From contig JAFXZY010000076.1 of assembly GCA_017541025.1 (NCBI GenBank), positions 56,654 to 120,653 on the forward strand: DNA of 64,000 nucleotides, written 5' to 3'. Source of the stretch: Bacteroidaceae bacterium. GTDB taxonomy: Bacteria; Bacteroidota; Bacteroidia; Bacteroidales; Bacteroidaceae. Made by a program: the position numbers and the translations under genes. Shown here in pieces: positions 17,975 through 27,433 of the stretch. The first letter of the stretch is position 1. Each line of letters begins with the position of its first letter. Under the pieces are notes generated by a model. The model had not been told where the DNA came from and did no database searches. It saw nothing but the letters and a program-made list of their open reading frames with translations.

Positions 17975-20900
17975 TTATTTAAGAACTTTTTTTCCATTAA
18001 TAATATAGATGCCCTTCTGAGCTTTGCTTACACGGCGACCGTTAAGGTCATAAACAACTCCCTCGTTGACGTTAACGTTAGCGTTGACGTTTTCAATGGC
18101 AGTTTCTGCTTCCTCGTTGAAGTAGAAAGCCTTAACCAGTGGACCAGTATTGGAATTACCCTCCAAGTAAGCCTTGCCTGCCTTGATTTTACCAGTCTCT
18201 GCCAGATAGAAGCCTACGGGTTTGCCCTCGGGCTGAGCCAGAACATAGTTGCCAGCTGCCTCAATTTCTTCGGCAGTACCCTTAAGATCATTCTCAATAA
18301 GTGGAAGACCCACTACGTCATTAGCAATGGTAAATGCATAAGTGCCTGGAGCGCCCTTCAGTACAACAGGAGTTTTAGCCGGAACTAAACTATTCAGCTT
18401 GTTCAGTTTCAGAACGTCGTCTTGAACAATACCTGCGAAGGCTTCCACGCCAGTTGATTCAGGAGCCTTTGTACCAGCTGTTCCAAGAGCAAAAACCTGC
18501 GAAGTGGTAAGTGCCTTGTCCCATACACAGATTTCGGATGCTATAACATCTGTTTCCTCTCCATCCTCGTCGGCAAAGAAGTATGCAATTGGATCCATAG
18601 CCCATCTAAGGTCAGCTTTTGTAGCCATAGCAACTTGCTCGCCATCAAGATAAACTGTTGGAAGTGCATCTTCGACTACGAATACAACACGATGCCAATT
18701 GTTAGCTACGACTTCACCAGCATAGCCAACACCATTATAATTGACACCGACCTTACCCTTATTTACAAAGAGTTCTCCGTCGTTGTAGTTGTCAACGTTT
18801 GTCTGGAAGATAGATGTATAACTTGTTACATCTGCCAACTTAATATCCACCATGAAGGTAAATGTGCGGAGTTCGGTTGTGTTAAGATTGTGCGTCATCT
18901 TCAGGCTGGCACCCTTGGGAATGAAGATTGCACCGTCTCCGGCAGCATATCCTTCAGCAGCTGTGATATTAGCATCTGCAAGAGACTCTACATCAGTAAT
19001 GGTCTTCTTTGTGTCTAAAAGCGGATATTCTATTGCAGGCTGCAATGTGGCAATACCCTTACCAGCCAACAGGTCGTCTGCATTATCAAATGTCCAAGCG
19101 CCAACAGGTTCGGGAATTGCGTTGGGAGCATCGACAAATGCGGGAACAGGAACATACATAGTAGCATAGCCGGTATCGCCGATTGTCCACTCGAATGAAG
19201 TGGGAACCGCAGAGATACGGAAGGTTGAACCGTTGTCGGTGGGTGAATTAGCGCTGTTCCAGAACTTCAGCGGACCAGAGGCACCACCACTTTGATTGAT
19301 GCAGTTATAGTCGGTACCTGTTTCCTTCAATGTGAAACCGTCGGCATTCTTGCCAATTGTCCATGTATATTGACCTTCGCGCATTACAGCAGCATCACCG
19401 TCCTTTGTAAGTGTATAGCCAAATCCCCTTGCCCTACTGAAGACCTTGATACCTGTATAGGCGTTACCGGCAAATGCCCACTGATACTCATAATCTGCCT
19501 TCTGGAAGGTGGTAGCTGTCTTGGGATAATAAGGTTCTTCTTCTGCTACGAATACATTATAGTCTGAACGGATAGTCATATTGTACCACTTAGCATCCTC
19601 ATCGCTTGTTGAGAGCTGGAAAGGACCATCCCATGTAGCGGTAAACTCAACAGTTGTCTGCTCTTCGGTAATAATTAGATTTACATCATTATATGAACAG
19701 AATGGACGACGATATACTTCGGGTAATGAAGAAATAACGGCACCCTTTCTTGTCGGAACAGCATCACTCTTGAAGATTTCATTGCCAGCAGCATCCTTAA
19801 CTACGTACGTGATAAAGTATGTGGGATGGAAGAAATCATTCAGTGCACCAATAGCTTCTGTTGCATCAAAGTCACCAGCCTCAACCATATAATACAGGTT
19901 GCCAGGATCAGCATTCATCCAAGTATTGATGACATATCCATAAGGATCATTGCCATTGGTGTTCAGACCATTGTTTGTGCCATTAATTACAAAGTAACCA
20001 AGGAAATAAGGATCTGTCTTTGCATCCAACTTAATAGCATCACCTGTACCATTAACAAGCAGAGCTGACAAAGAACCATTGTTTGTGACAAACTTTTTAT
20101 CAGGTATGCTGTACAGATAATAGTTATCTTCGTAGTTGATGACAGCAAAGTTAGAAGGATCGGCATCAGTAAGAGAACTGTGTGCTGTTGATGCCAGATA
20201 TCCGTTCTTGGTGAGGAATGCACCACGATCACATCCGATGGTATAAGCCTTAGAATTGCTAAGGTCGGCCAAAGCATGAGCAACACCAGCCTTGAAGGTA
20301 CGTACAACTTTGATTTCGCTATCTGTATTACCAATGGTGCCAGTAACGTCATAGTCATACACGTAGTTGTTGAGCATGCTTGCAGGAACATTAGCTGCAC
20401 TGTTAGACTCTTGCTTTACTGTTACGGCATTGCCAACTTGTGTGGTTCCGTCAGACTCATAGAGTTTGTATGTAACATTAACAGATGTGATTGGGCCATC
20501 CAGTTCCCAAACGTAAGTTGCATCGTAGGTATAGCAAGGAGTTGCCACTTCTCCTATTGAATAGGTCCAGAAGGTTCTACCTGCATCACCCCAACTGCTG
20601 GTGGCTGGCTGTGTGTTGCAAGAACGGATAGCATACTTGCCTTCTTCGTTCAAGAAGAATACTTGCCTTTCCCAATCAGCGCGGTCGTTATTATTAGAAC
20701 GTGAAAAACTGCCTGGGTTCAGATTAGCAACATTGTTGCTCAAAGGAGGATTAGTGAATCTTTCTGTTCCTGTGTCGATTCTAACGCCGACTGGTTTAAA
20801 TGCTCCTCCTTCAGTCTTTGTAAGAGTAAAGACTCCGGCATTGTCTTTAACGCTTGTCAGACCACCGGTTAAGGTAACATAATAAACAGTGCCTTTCACA

Positions 20901-21883
20901 TCAGTCTTGATGCGGTATACGCCACCTTCTGTTATAGAAGCCAATGCTGCTTCATATTGTACATTCGATTTTGTCTCAGGATCGAGGAAGTCCACCAGTA
21001 CGGGATAGCTGCCTTCCTTCATATCGCAGTACCATGCTTTGGAATCCCATGCTACAACCTGCTTCTGCATATCAGCAAAGTTGGTTCCGTCATAGTTGAT
21101 GATTCCGTCCAGAGTCTCACCTTCACGAGCGGGACCGAAGTTCTTCTCGGTATTGTTCCACACAGCTACATTCTTGTAGGTGCCCAATGCTGTTTCATCC
21201 TTGAAGCCGCCGCCTATGATACCACCACCTTGGTTGATGCTACCGGCTGCATAAACATTGGTCATAATAACCTTTTCACGAACACGACCGATGATACCAC
21301 CAGTGATATTGCTCTCACCTGTTACCTCTACGTTGGCATAGCAGTTGGTGATGTGGCTCTCGTTGGCAATATTACCAAACATACCACCACAGTAGCCGCT
21401 TGCACTTAACTTACCTGTTACCCAGACGTTCTCGACATAGCAGGTCTGACCATATTGGCTATGGCCCAGATATCCGGCTATAATGCCTGTGCCACCAGTA
21501 CATGTAACGTCGGCATTCTTCACGCCCAAGTTGCGCACATTGCCGCAAAGCACACCGAAAAGGCCACAGTAGTCATACTGTCCATCCGTTTTGGAAGTGA
21601 GGTTGCTAATGACATGGCCCTTACCATCGAAGTCAATTTGAGGATAAGGATTCACATTGTTGAAAAGAGGAAACCAGTCCTTGATGCCAGCCATATCGAC
21701 ATCGTTTTCCAAAACCACGTAGTTCATACTTTCAGGAACAAGCAGGTTACGTAAGTTGTTTAGGTCGTCAGCCGTTTTCACTACGAACGGGTCATTCTGA
21801 GCACCCGTGCCCGACTGCGCCATTACACCCGTCCATGCTAACATTGACAGCAGAGCGGTAAAGAGAAGTTTGATTTTTCTCAT
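17975..21883 (-). CDS. Large secreted GLUG/LamG surface protein with T9SS-like tail
   Basis: 1302 residues with a signal peptide ending at VMAQ. Residues about 30-300 contain GLUG-like repeats of a right-handed beta structure (IDFDGKGHVISNL, CGLFGVL, IIGRV). The middle is a set of beta domains with repeated aromatic motifs. A LamG/concanavalin-like domain lies at roughly 990-1170, and the C-terminal tail YDLNGRRVSKAQKGIYIINGKKV matches the short Prevotella type IX sorting-like tail. It is likely exported to the surface and may bind glycans. The stretch before the tail (NVNANVNVN) is encoded by 6-base repeats. Confidence 0.8.
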   Translation of the reverse strand: MRKIKLLFTALLSMLAWTGVMAQSGTGAQNDPFVVKTADDLNNLRNLLVPESMNYVVLENDVDMAGIKDWFPLFNNVNPYPQIDFDGKGHVISNLTSKTDGQYDYCGLFGVLCGNVRNLGVKNADVTCTGGTGIIAGYLGHSQYGQTCYVENVWVTGKLSASGYCGGMFGNIANESHITNCYANVEVTGESNITGGIIGRVREKVIMTNVYAAGSINQGGGIIGGGFKDETALGTYKNVAVWNNTEKNFGPAREGETLDGIINYDGTNFADMQKQVVAWDSKAWYCDMKEGSYPVLVDFLDPETKSNVQYEAALASITEGGVYRIKTDVKGTVYYVTLTGGLTSVKDNAGVFTLTKTEGGAFKPVGVRIDTGTERFTNPPLSNNVANLNPGSFSRSNNNDRADWERQVFFLNEEGKYAIRSCNTQPATSSWGDAGRTFWTYSIGEVATPCYTYDATYVWELDGPITSVNVTYKLYESDGTTQVGNAVTVKQESNSAANVPASMLNNYVYDYDVTGTIGNTDSEIKVVRTFKAGVAHALADLSNSKAYTIGCDRGAFLTKNGYLASTAHSSLTDADPSNFAVINYEDNYYLYSIPDKKFVTNNGSLSALLVNGTGDAIKLDAKTDPYFLGYFVINGTNNGLNTNGNDPYGYVINTWMNADPGNLYYMVEAGDFDATEAIGALNDFFHPTYFITYVVKDAAGNEIFKSDAVPTRKGAVISSLPEVYRRPFCSYNDVNLIITEEQTTVEFTATWDGPFQLSTSDEDAKWYNMTIRSDYNVFVAEEEPYYPKTATTFQKADYEYQWAFAGNAYTGIKVFSRARGFGYTLTKDGDAAVMREGQYTWTIGKNADGFTLKETGTDYNCINQSGGASGPLKFWNSANSPTDNGSTFRISAVPTSFEWTIGDTGYATMYVPVPAFVDAPNAIPEPVGAWTFDNADDLLAGKGIATLQPAIEYPLLDTKKTITDVESLADANITAAEGYAAGDGAIFIPKGASLKMTHNLNTTELRTFTFMVDIKLADVTSYTSIFQTNVDNYNDGELFVNKGKVGVNYNGVGYAGEVVANNWHRVVFVVEDALPTVYLDGEQVAMATKADLRWAMDPIAYFFADEDGEETDVIASEICVWDKALTTSQVFALGTAGTKAPESTGVEAFAGIVQDDVLKLNKLNSLVPAKTPVVLKGAPGTYAFTIANDVVGLPLIENDLKGTAEEIEAAGNYVLAQPEGKPVGFYLAETGKIKAGKAYLEGNSNTGPLVKAFYFNEEAETAIENVNANVNVNEGVVYDLNGRRVSKAQKGIYIINGKKVLK
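18064..18093. repeat. Hexamer array CGTTRA in the LamG gene (5 units)
   Basis: CGTTGA, CGTTAA, CGTTAG, CGTTGA, CGTTTT in register. Translated on the minus strand this gives alternating Asn-Val/Ala just before the C-terminal tail. Confidence 0.85.
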
Positions 21884-21947
21884 AATAATGATTTAATTGG
21901 GTTAATAATTGTTTTTATAGTATAACTGTTTTTGGTTATCTTTGGGG

Positions 21948-21979
21948 CAAAAATACACCTTATATATTATATATACAAA
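21948..21979 (-). promoter_or_regulatory. Promoter of the GLUG/LamG gene
   Basis: Minus-strand TTTG (21976-21979), 20-base spacer, TATTTTTG (21948-21955), giving a leader of about 60 bases. Confidence 0.7.
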
Positions 21980-22026
21980 TTATTTGCATTGTAATTTTAC
22001 TTTTCTACCTATTTCCGTTCTTTTTT

Positions 22027-24864
22027 TTACTTTAAAGTTTTCCGATTGTTCCTAATTATTATTCCTTTATAACCTTTTCCGACATGCTGGCCCGAAATAC
22101 TGTAACTTTTTGCAAATGGATTCAGGGAAACATTCTGTATAATCGGGCGAATGGGCGTAGCCGTGTCTAAAGAGAATGAACTTCTCTTACTGTCGAGGGG
22201 AAGCCAGCATGAGAAAGGAGCAAGCGTTCGGGCTGTGGATGCACGATAGAAACTATTGTTCTGCAGACAATATCCCTGTCCTGCATTCAATTCCTTGGAT
22301 GCATAGGAGCCTGCCAAGAGATTATCCGTAACAGATACAGCACGACTGACAAGTTCGGGAGCTGCCGGTGTGAGGGCGAATTCTGCTTTGGCTGCCGGAC
22401 CCTGAAGGACAACAGCCGCTCCATGAGGCAGCACTTCCCCACCCTCTGCTACGGGTAACAGCAGAACGGACGATGCGGAAATATCGCGTACTATATATGC
22501 GGTATATCCCTCAGGCACAACAGTAGCAAAAGGAACACAGACGGCTGCAAAACCTTTAGCATTGGTTGTGAAGGAAAGTGAAGGGTGATGCATTGCCTGG
22601 GAAAGTACAAGTGCATCTTTGTCCGAAACAGACCTTCCGTAAACACGAACGGCGGCAATCTTCCCAGAGAAGGGATATGAGCCTGTCGAGGTTGAAGAAC
22701 TGTAGAGTCCGTTAGCATCTCCGCCTATGGCTAACCATTCTGCAGGCGCCCAGTCGAAGTGTATTGCTTCCTTATTGTTAATGACATTATTTAAGGCAAG
22801 CTGACCATCTATATATAGCCGCGAGAAATTCTTCTTGCGATCATACACAATAAGATAATGGGTATATTCGTCTGTAAGCGTTCCTGTCTTGGTCTTATGC
22901 CATATTTTCTTGGTTACATTTCCTGTACTATTATAACCGGCAGTTGCTGTGGAATAACCTACCTCGCCATTCAGCATCATCTGCAAACCTGTACCGTAAT
23001 TATTGGGACTACCTACCGGTCGTATCTGTGCCTTGGGTTTTGCACTTTCTGCCTGGCAGAAAACCTCGACGGTGTAGGCATCGCTCATGAGGTTCATTGC
23101 TGCAGGGCTGTTGCCGAGGAAATACTTGAAGAAATTTGACTTATCTCCCTGAAACACAGCTTCGAACGAATGGATATCCTCGTTCCACTGAAGGGGTACA
23201 TTACCCACCATTTCGATGGGTGTATCGCGGAAGTTTAAAGCATAGTTTACGGCTCCGTCTGAGGTGAATCCACAGTCCATAACCAAATCGTCTGACAATG
23301 CCGGAACAGGTTCCGTGAACTGTTTTACATAGGGTGTATATAGTGCTCTGGCTGCTTTATCCGTAAGTGCTCCGTCATAGATTCGGGCGAAGACGAAGGT
23401 GCAAGCAGAACTGTTCTCGCAATTGCTGATACTGCTATTAACCGTACAATCACCGCCCAGACAAATCCACAGACCACGTTTACCAGCCGATGAGCCGCGC
23501 TTAGGCATAAGTATGTCTGAGCCGCAACGGGTACTGGTGTGTACTAAAGTGCCATTAATAAAATAACGCATAACATGACTGGTACGGTCCATTGTCATTA
23601 CTACATGATAGAACTTTCCAGGAATCATAATAGAGTCGCCTGTGAGGTTCTTGGCACTACTCTGGTATTTTGTCGTGTGAGTATATGTAAAGGTATTGGC
23701 ATAACGAGAATTATGGAACGACCAACCGCCTTCCTGATCGGTACTGAAGTAGCAAGTACGGTCGCATGCACCCTGTACATCAGCAAGTGACTCCAGGCGG
23801 ACTAACGCCTCCCATGTTACACTATTGTTTAAAGCATCTGTAAGCTCTGTATCGCTGTCGTAGTTAACGTAAAAGTAATCTGACGCGATGGCACGTGTAC
23901 AACCTAACCACGTATCGTGTTCGGAATCATATAGTGTTGTTGCTTTGCCATGTGCGCCAATCTTGGTCTCGTATGTTCCTTTATTGACAATACCCTCGGC
24001 ATCGAAAGAAAGATCGAGCAACGGTTGCGCCTCTTCTACCTCGTTGGACCGAAGGAGGTCTGATGTTATCACACCGGCTTTTAACAATCCCTTCCGAATA
24101 CAATCTGCAAGTAGTGTACAACCAGCGGGGCGAGGATGCAGTTGGTCTATGGTGTACTTACCCCAGTCTGAACTCCATGCCACATTGGTGCAATCTATAT
24201 AGTAACATCCAAAATCCTCTGCTATCTTCTTGATGCTGACATTACCTTGTGCCATAGTCCAACCTTGGGAATTAGTTGCGGAGAATCCCTGTGAACGGGG
24301 AAAGATGCTTAGACAAACTATCTTAGCATCAGGATACTTCTGTTGGAGACGGAAAAGCATCAGGGCATATCCGCCACGGAAAGTAACAGAGTCCTTATAA
24401 AGCGGCCCCGTGCTGTAATTGCCAAGTTTGCAACGAGCCCAACCCCAGTCATTGGTACCGCCGGCAATAAGAATCACATCAGGCTTACCGAATCTGCCGA
24501 TTGAGGTTACACGATGTGTACTCAGAAAGGGCGAAACGGCCTCTCCGTTATCAGAACTGACACGCGAGCCGCTCCATGAGGAGTTAACGAGGAACGTCAT
24601 TCCCGTGTTCCGGCTTAACTGCATCCAATATGTGTCTCCCAATTGCATACCAACCTCTAACTCTCTGTCTGCAGAGTAATAAACAGCATAGCCCGAGGGC
24701 AGGAAGTCGTGGTACGTGCTGATGGAATTACCATATACGGCAAAGGTTACAGTATCCCTTGACTGCTCCTGTGCTATTGCAGGCAGAGACAGGAGAAACA
24801 GTATACCCCATCCCAGCCTTATTAGGCTGAGACAGGGAGTATGTAGTTTTTTTATGTGTTTCAT
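22027..24864 (-). CDS. SGNH hydrolase with LamG domains and T9SS-like tail
   Basis: 945 residues with a signal peptide. The SGNH/GDSL blocks are GNSIS (Ser47), GGTND and DQLHPRPAG, giving a Ser-His-Asp esterase site in the first 250 residues. Two concanavalin-like LamG regions follow (about 280-520 and 530-770), then a short tail domain ending SYSISGQHVGKGYKGIIIRN. It is probably a secreted carbohydrate esterase (deacetylase-like), inferred from its place 18 bases downstream of a GH2 gene in one operon. Confidence 0.8.
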   Translation of the reverse strand: MKHIKKLHTPCLSLIRLGWGILFLLSLPAIAQEQSRDTVTFAVYGNSISTYHDFLPSGYAVYYSADRELEVGMQLGDTYWMQLSRNTGMTFLVNSSWSGSRVSSDNGEAVSPFLSTHRVTSIGRFGKPDVILIAGGTNDWGWARCKLGNYSTGPLYKDSVTFRGGYALMLFRLQQKYPDAKIVCLSIFPRSQGFSATNSQGWTMAQGNVSIKKIAEDFGCYYIDCTNVAWSSDWGKYTIDQLHPRPAGCTLLADCIRKGLLKAGVITSDLLRSNEVEEAQPLLDLSFDAEGIVNKGTYETKIGAHGKATTLYDSEHDTWLGCTRAIASDYFYVNYDSDTELTDALNNSVTWEALVRLESLADVQGACDRTCYFSTDQEGGWSFHNSRYANTFTYTHTTKYQSSAKNLTGDSIMIPGKFYHVVMTMDRTSHVMRYFINGTLVHTSTRCGSDILMPKRGSSAGKRGLWICLGGDCTVNSSISNCENSSACTFVFARIYDGALTDKAARALYTPYVKQFTEPVPALSDDLVMDCGFTSDGAVNYALNFRDTPIEMVGNVPLQWNEDIHSFEAVFQGDKSNFFKYFLGNSPAAMNLMSDAYTVEVFCQAESAKPKAQIRPVGSPNNYGTGLQMMLNGEVGYSTATAGYNSTGNVTKKIWHKTKTGTLTDEYTHYLIVYDRKKNFSRLYIDGQLALNNVINNKEAIHFDWAPAEWLAIGGDANGLYSSSTSTGSYPFSGKIAAVRVYGRSVSDKDALVLSQAMHHPSLSFTTNAKGFAAVCVPFATVVPEGYTAYIVRDISASSVLLLPVAEGGEVLPHGAAVVLQGPAAKAEFALTPAAPELVSRAVSVTDNLLAGSYASKELNAGQGYCLQNNSFYRASTARTLAPFSCWLPLDSKRSSFSLDTATPIRPIIQNVSLNPFAKSYSISGQHVGKGYKGIIIRNNRKTLK

Positions 24865-24882
24865 AGTCTAAAAGGTCAATGA

Positions 24883-26688
24883 TTATTTTTCGATGCTGAT
24901 AATGCTTGGAATCTTCTCGAATATTGCCTTCCATTTGGCAACATCGAACTTGGGACGACGGTCATAATAGTAAACGCCATTCTTCTCTTGCTCTACATCA
25001 GTAATCTGAGTATAGCAGAAACCTACTACGTTCTTGCATGCCTTGATTGCATCCACTTCTTTCTCGAGAATCTGGAAGAACTCGTCTTCTGTCTCTATCT
25101 GTGCACCATAGCCCCATGAATTACTGCGCTGGTCCTTAGGAATCCAGCCTAAACCGCCAAATTCATCAATCATATAGGGTTGGCCCTCATAGTCTGCCAG
25201 GAAGTCTTTCCCTGACATATTACGGTAGTGCGGAAGACCATCCTTGAAAGTGTGGTTCTCTACCAGTCTTTCATACTCGCGACTATAATCGTGTACGCTC
25301 CAAATATCAGTTTTCACATGACCGTCACCACTGGCATCATTAACGGGACGGGTTGGGTCGATAGCCTTTGTAAGGTTATATAAATCCTGAACGAAACGCA
25401 CATAGGTGCCAGCCTGTGCTCCCCAAGTTTCGTTCAGAGGAGTCCAGGTAACAATACAGGGATGATTACGATCGCGTACCACAAGTTCTGTCCATTCGCG
25501 TAAGAAGTTTCCTGTTGCTTCCTGATTATTGACGTTCGTTCCCCAAGATGCCTGCTCGCCCCAGCAGATATAACCCAACTTGTCGGCCCAATAGTAGTAA
25601 CGCTCCTCGAATGCTTTCTGATGCAGACGGGCTCCGTTAAATCCGACAGCCTTACTCATCTCTATGTCGTGCTTGAGATCTGCGTCGGAGGGAGCTGTCC
25701 AAATGCCGTCGGGATAGAATCCCTGGTCCAAAACAAGGCGCTGGAAGTAAGGCTGATTATTAAGGTAGAAATATCCGTTGGCACAATGAATCTTACGCAT
25801 TCCTGCATAAGAACTAACCTCGTCTATTACTTTTCCTGCAGCATCTTTCACAATGTACTTTACATCGTAAAGATTAGGATTCTCGGGGCTCCATAATTTA
25901 GGATTCTTGATGGGCAGAACAATATTTGCGCCATTAACCGCATTGGCAGTTTTTGCAGAAACCACTTTCTTGCCATCAAATACCTGGACGGTTAGCGTGT
26001 TGCCGTTTGCCTCTGTATAGAATTCCGGACGGACAACCAACTGCTGCTGGTCGATATCGGGAATAACAAATACATTCTTTAATCCCTGTGAACTAACGGG
26101 CTCCATCCATACAGTCTGCCATATACCGGTGGTACGGGTATAGTCGCAACCACCTGAGAAGTAGTTCCAGCATTGTTTTCCACCAGGCTGCATACCGCTA
26201 CGCAAGTTGTCCATTACACGAACAACCAGGTTGGCACTTTTGCCTGCAGGAACAAATTTGGTGATGTCCATCTCGAAACTGCTTCCTGTTCCGAAGTGTT
26301 GCATAACTTCCTTACCGTCTATGTAAATGGTAGCTTCGTAATCTACGGCACCAAAGTGTAACAGGACTTGACTGCCTTCCCATTCCTGGGGTACGCTAAT
26401 GGTACGTTGGTACCACATGCAATTGATGAAATCTGTGTTCTGAACTCCACTGAGTTTACTCTCGGGGCAGAAAGGAACCAGGATCTTCCCGTCAAACCCC
26501 TTGCTGTTTCGGAAATTACGGTTAACGCCAGACTTACCAAAGTCGAAGGTGTAAGTCCATGTCCCGTTTAGGTTCTGCCACTGTGCGCGCTCGAACTGAG
26601 GACGCGGATATTCATTACGAGGCGTATCAGCCTTTATGCCTATAATACCGGAAAGGCATAATGCAATTAAAAGGAAAAACTTTTTCAT
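24883..26688 (-). CDS. Secreted GH2 beta-glycosidase
   Basis: 601 residues with a signal peptide (to about residue 20). Sugar-binding, Ig-like and TIM-barrel domains are in the usual GH2 order. The acid/base is Glu420 (TWTPLNETWG) and the nucleophile Glu509 (YMIDEFGG). It hydrolyses a terminal beta-glycoside in the periplasm; galactosidase, glucuronidase or another GH2 activity cannot be separated by eye. At about 600 residues it is a short GH2. It lies between a WYL-type regulator and an SGNH esterase. Confidence 0.85.
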   Translation of the reverse strand: MKKFFLLIALCLSGIIGIKADTPRNEYPRPQFERAQWQNLNGTWTYTFDFGKSGVNRNFRNSKGFDGKILVPFCPESKLSGVQNTDFINCMWYQRTISVPQEWEGSQVLLHFGAVDYEATIYIDGKEVMQHFGTGSSFEMDITKFVPAGKSANLVVRVMDNLRSGMQPGGKQCWNYFSGGCDYTRTTGIWQTVWMEPVSSQGLKNVFVIPDIDQQQLVVRPEFYTEANGNTLTVQVFDGKKVVSAKTANAVNGANIVLPIKNPKLWSPENPNLYDVKYIVKDAAGKVIDEVSSYAGMRKIHCANGYFYLNNQPYFQRLVLDQGFYPDGIWTAPSDADLKHDIEMSKAVGFNGARLHQKAFEERYYYWADKLGYICWGEQASWGTNVNNQEATGNFLREWTELVVRDRNHPCIVTWTPLNETWGAQAGTYVRFVQDLYNLTKAIDPTRPVNDASGDGHVKTDIWSVHDYSREYERLVENHTFKDGLPHYRNMSGKDFLADYEGQPYMIDEFGGLGWIPKDQRSNSWGYGAQIETEDEFFQILEKEVDAIKACKNVVGFCYTQITDVEQEKNGVYYYDRRPKFDVAKWKAIFEKIPSIISIEK

Positions 26689-26722
26689 AATGTTGTTGTT
26701 TACTGATTATTTCTGTCAAAGG

Positions 26723-27418
26723 TCAAAACATTTCCCCAAAAAGGTCGCCTTGCACAGGCTTAGCAGTTTCGGCTGCTGTTTCTTTTTTATATATTTTCTG
26801 CAACTCGTTAATGGTACGACGAATCTTACTACGGAAAGACACAGGACCTAAAACCTCTATCTCGGTGCCATAAGATAAGACTATACGCTCAATATCATCG
26901 CTCATAGGAACTTTAACCTGTATGGTTACATTCCCATCCTGAGTGTTGGTTTGTCGCTGTTTTACCTCGGGATTCTGCAGACGAGTCAGAAAGGCTGCCT
27001 CTAAGTTGGTGGAAATACGTACATTTATGGATGTAACAGGTCCGTCTGCAAGAGGCGGCAAAACAAAGGAGTCTTCCGAGTCGCGGGCCACATCCAATCC
27101 AAGTGAAGTACGTAACAATGGGTTTTTCCATTCCAGGTTAATGTAACGAAGAATACGCTTGTGCCCGCGACGGAAGCTGGGCATCAGACGGGCACCTTTC
27201 TTTTTGAAGAAAACGACATCGTTCTGGAGCATACGTTTACTACAACTCCAGTCGCGGTTTACTTCCTTTAGTCGTTTATTTACATAATAAATAAGACTTC
27301 GGGTATTACCCGTTTCATTGGTGGCAGTTCGCTCACCCATAAAAAACTCCAAAACAGGGTCGCGCAGCGCTTCATCTAAGAATTGCCAGCGTAGTCTCTG
27401 TAAATCATTCTGTATCAT
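26723..27418 (-). CDS. Short WYL/WCX-type transcriptional regulator
   Basis: 231 residues. The N-terminal third is helical and basic (RLRWQFLDEALRDPVLEFF, then YYVNKRLKEVNRDWSCSKRMLQNDV), compatible with a winged helix. The C-terminal part (VTIQVKVPMSDDIERIVLSYGTEIEVLGP...) resembles the WCX domain of WYL regulators. The protein is shorter than the usual 310-330 residues, and the central WYL core is hard to see. It sits in the middle of a glycosidase operon (15 bases after the GH78-like gene, 34 before GH2), so autoregulation of that operon is plausible. Confidence 0.6.
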   Translation of the reverse strand: MIQNDLQRLRWQFLDEALRDPVLEFFMGERTATNETGNTRSLIYYVNKRLKEVNRDWSCSKRMLQNDVVFFKKKGARLMPSFRRGHKRILRYINLEWKNPLLRTSLGLDVARDSEDSFVLPPLADGPVTSINVRISTNLEAAFLTRLQNPEVKQRQTNTQDGNVTIQVKVPMSDDIERIVLSYGTEIEVLGPVSFRSKIRRTINELQKIYKKETAAETAKPVQGDLFGEMF

Positions 27419-27433
27419 AGTTTACTTAATTTG

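Noticed and set aside
22027-24864. Sialidase or lectin identity for the LamG-containing hydrolase
   Set aside because: No Asp-box repeats. The SGNH blocks in the first 250 residues explain the catalytic part.
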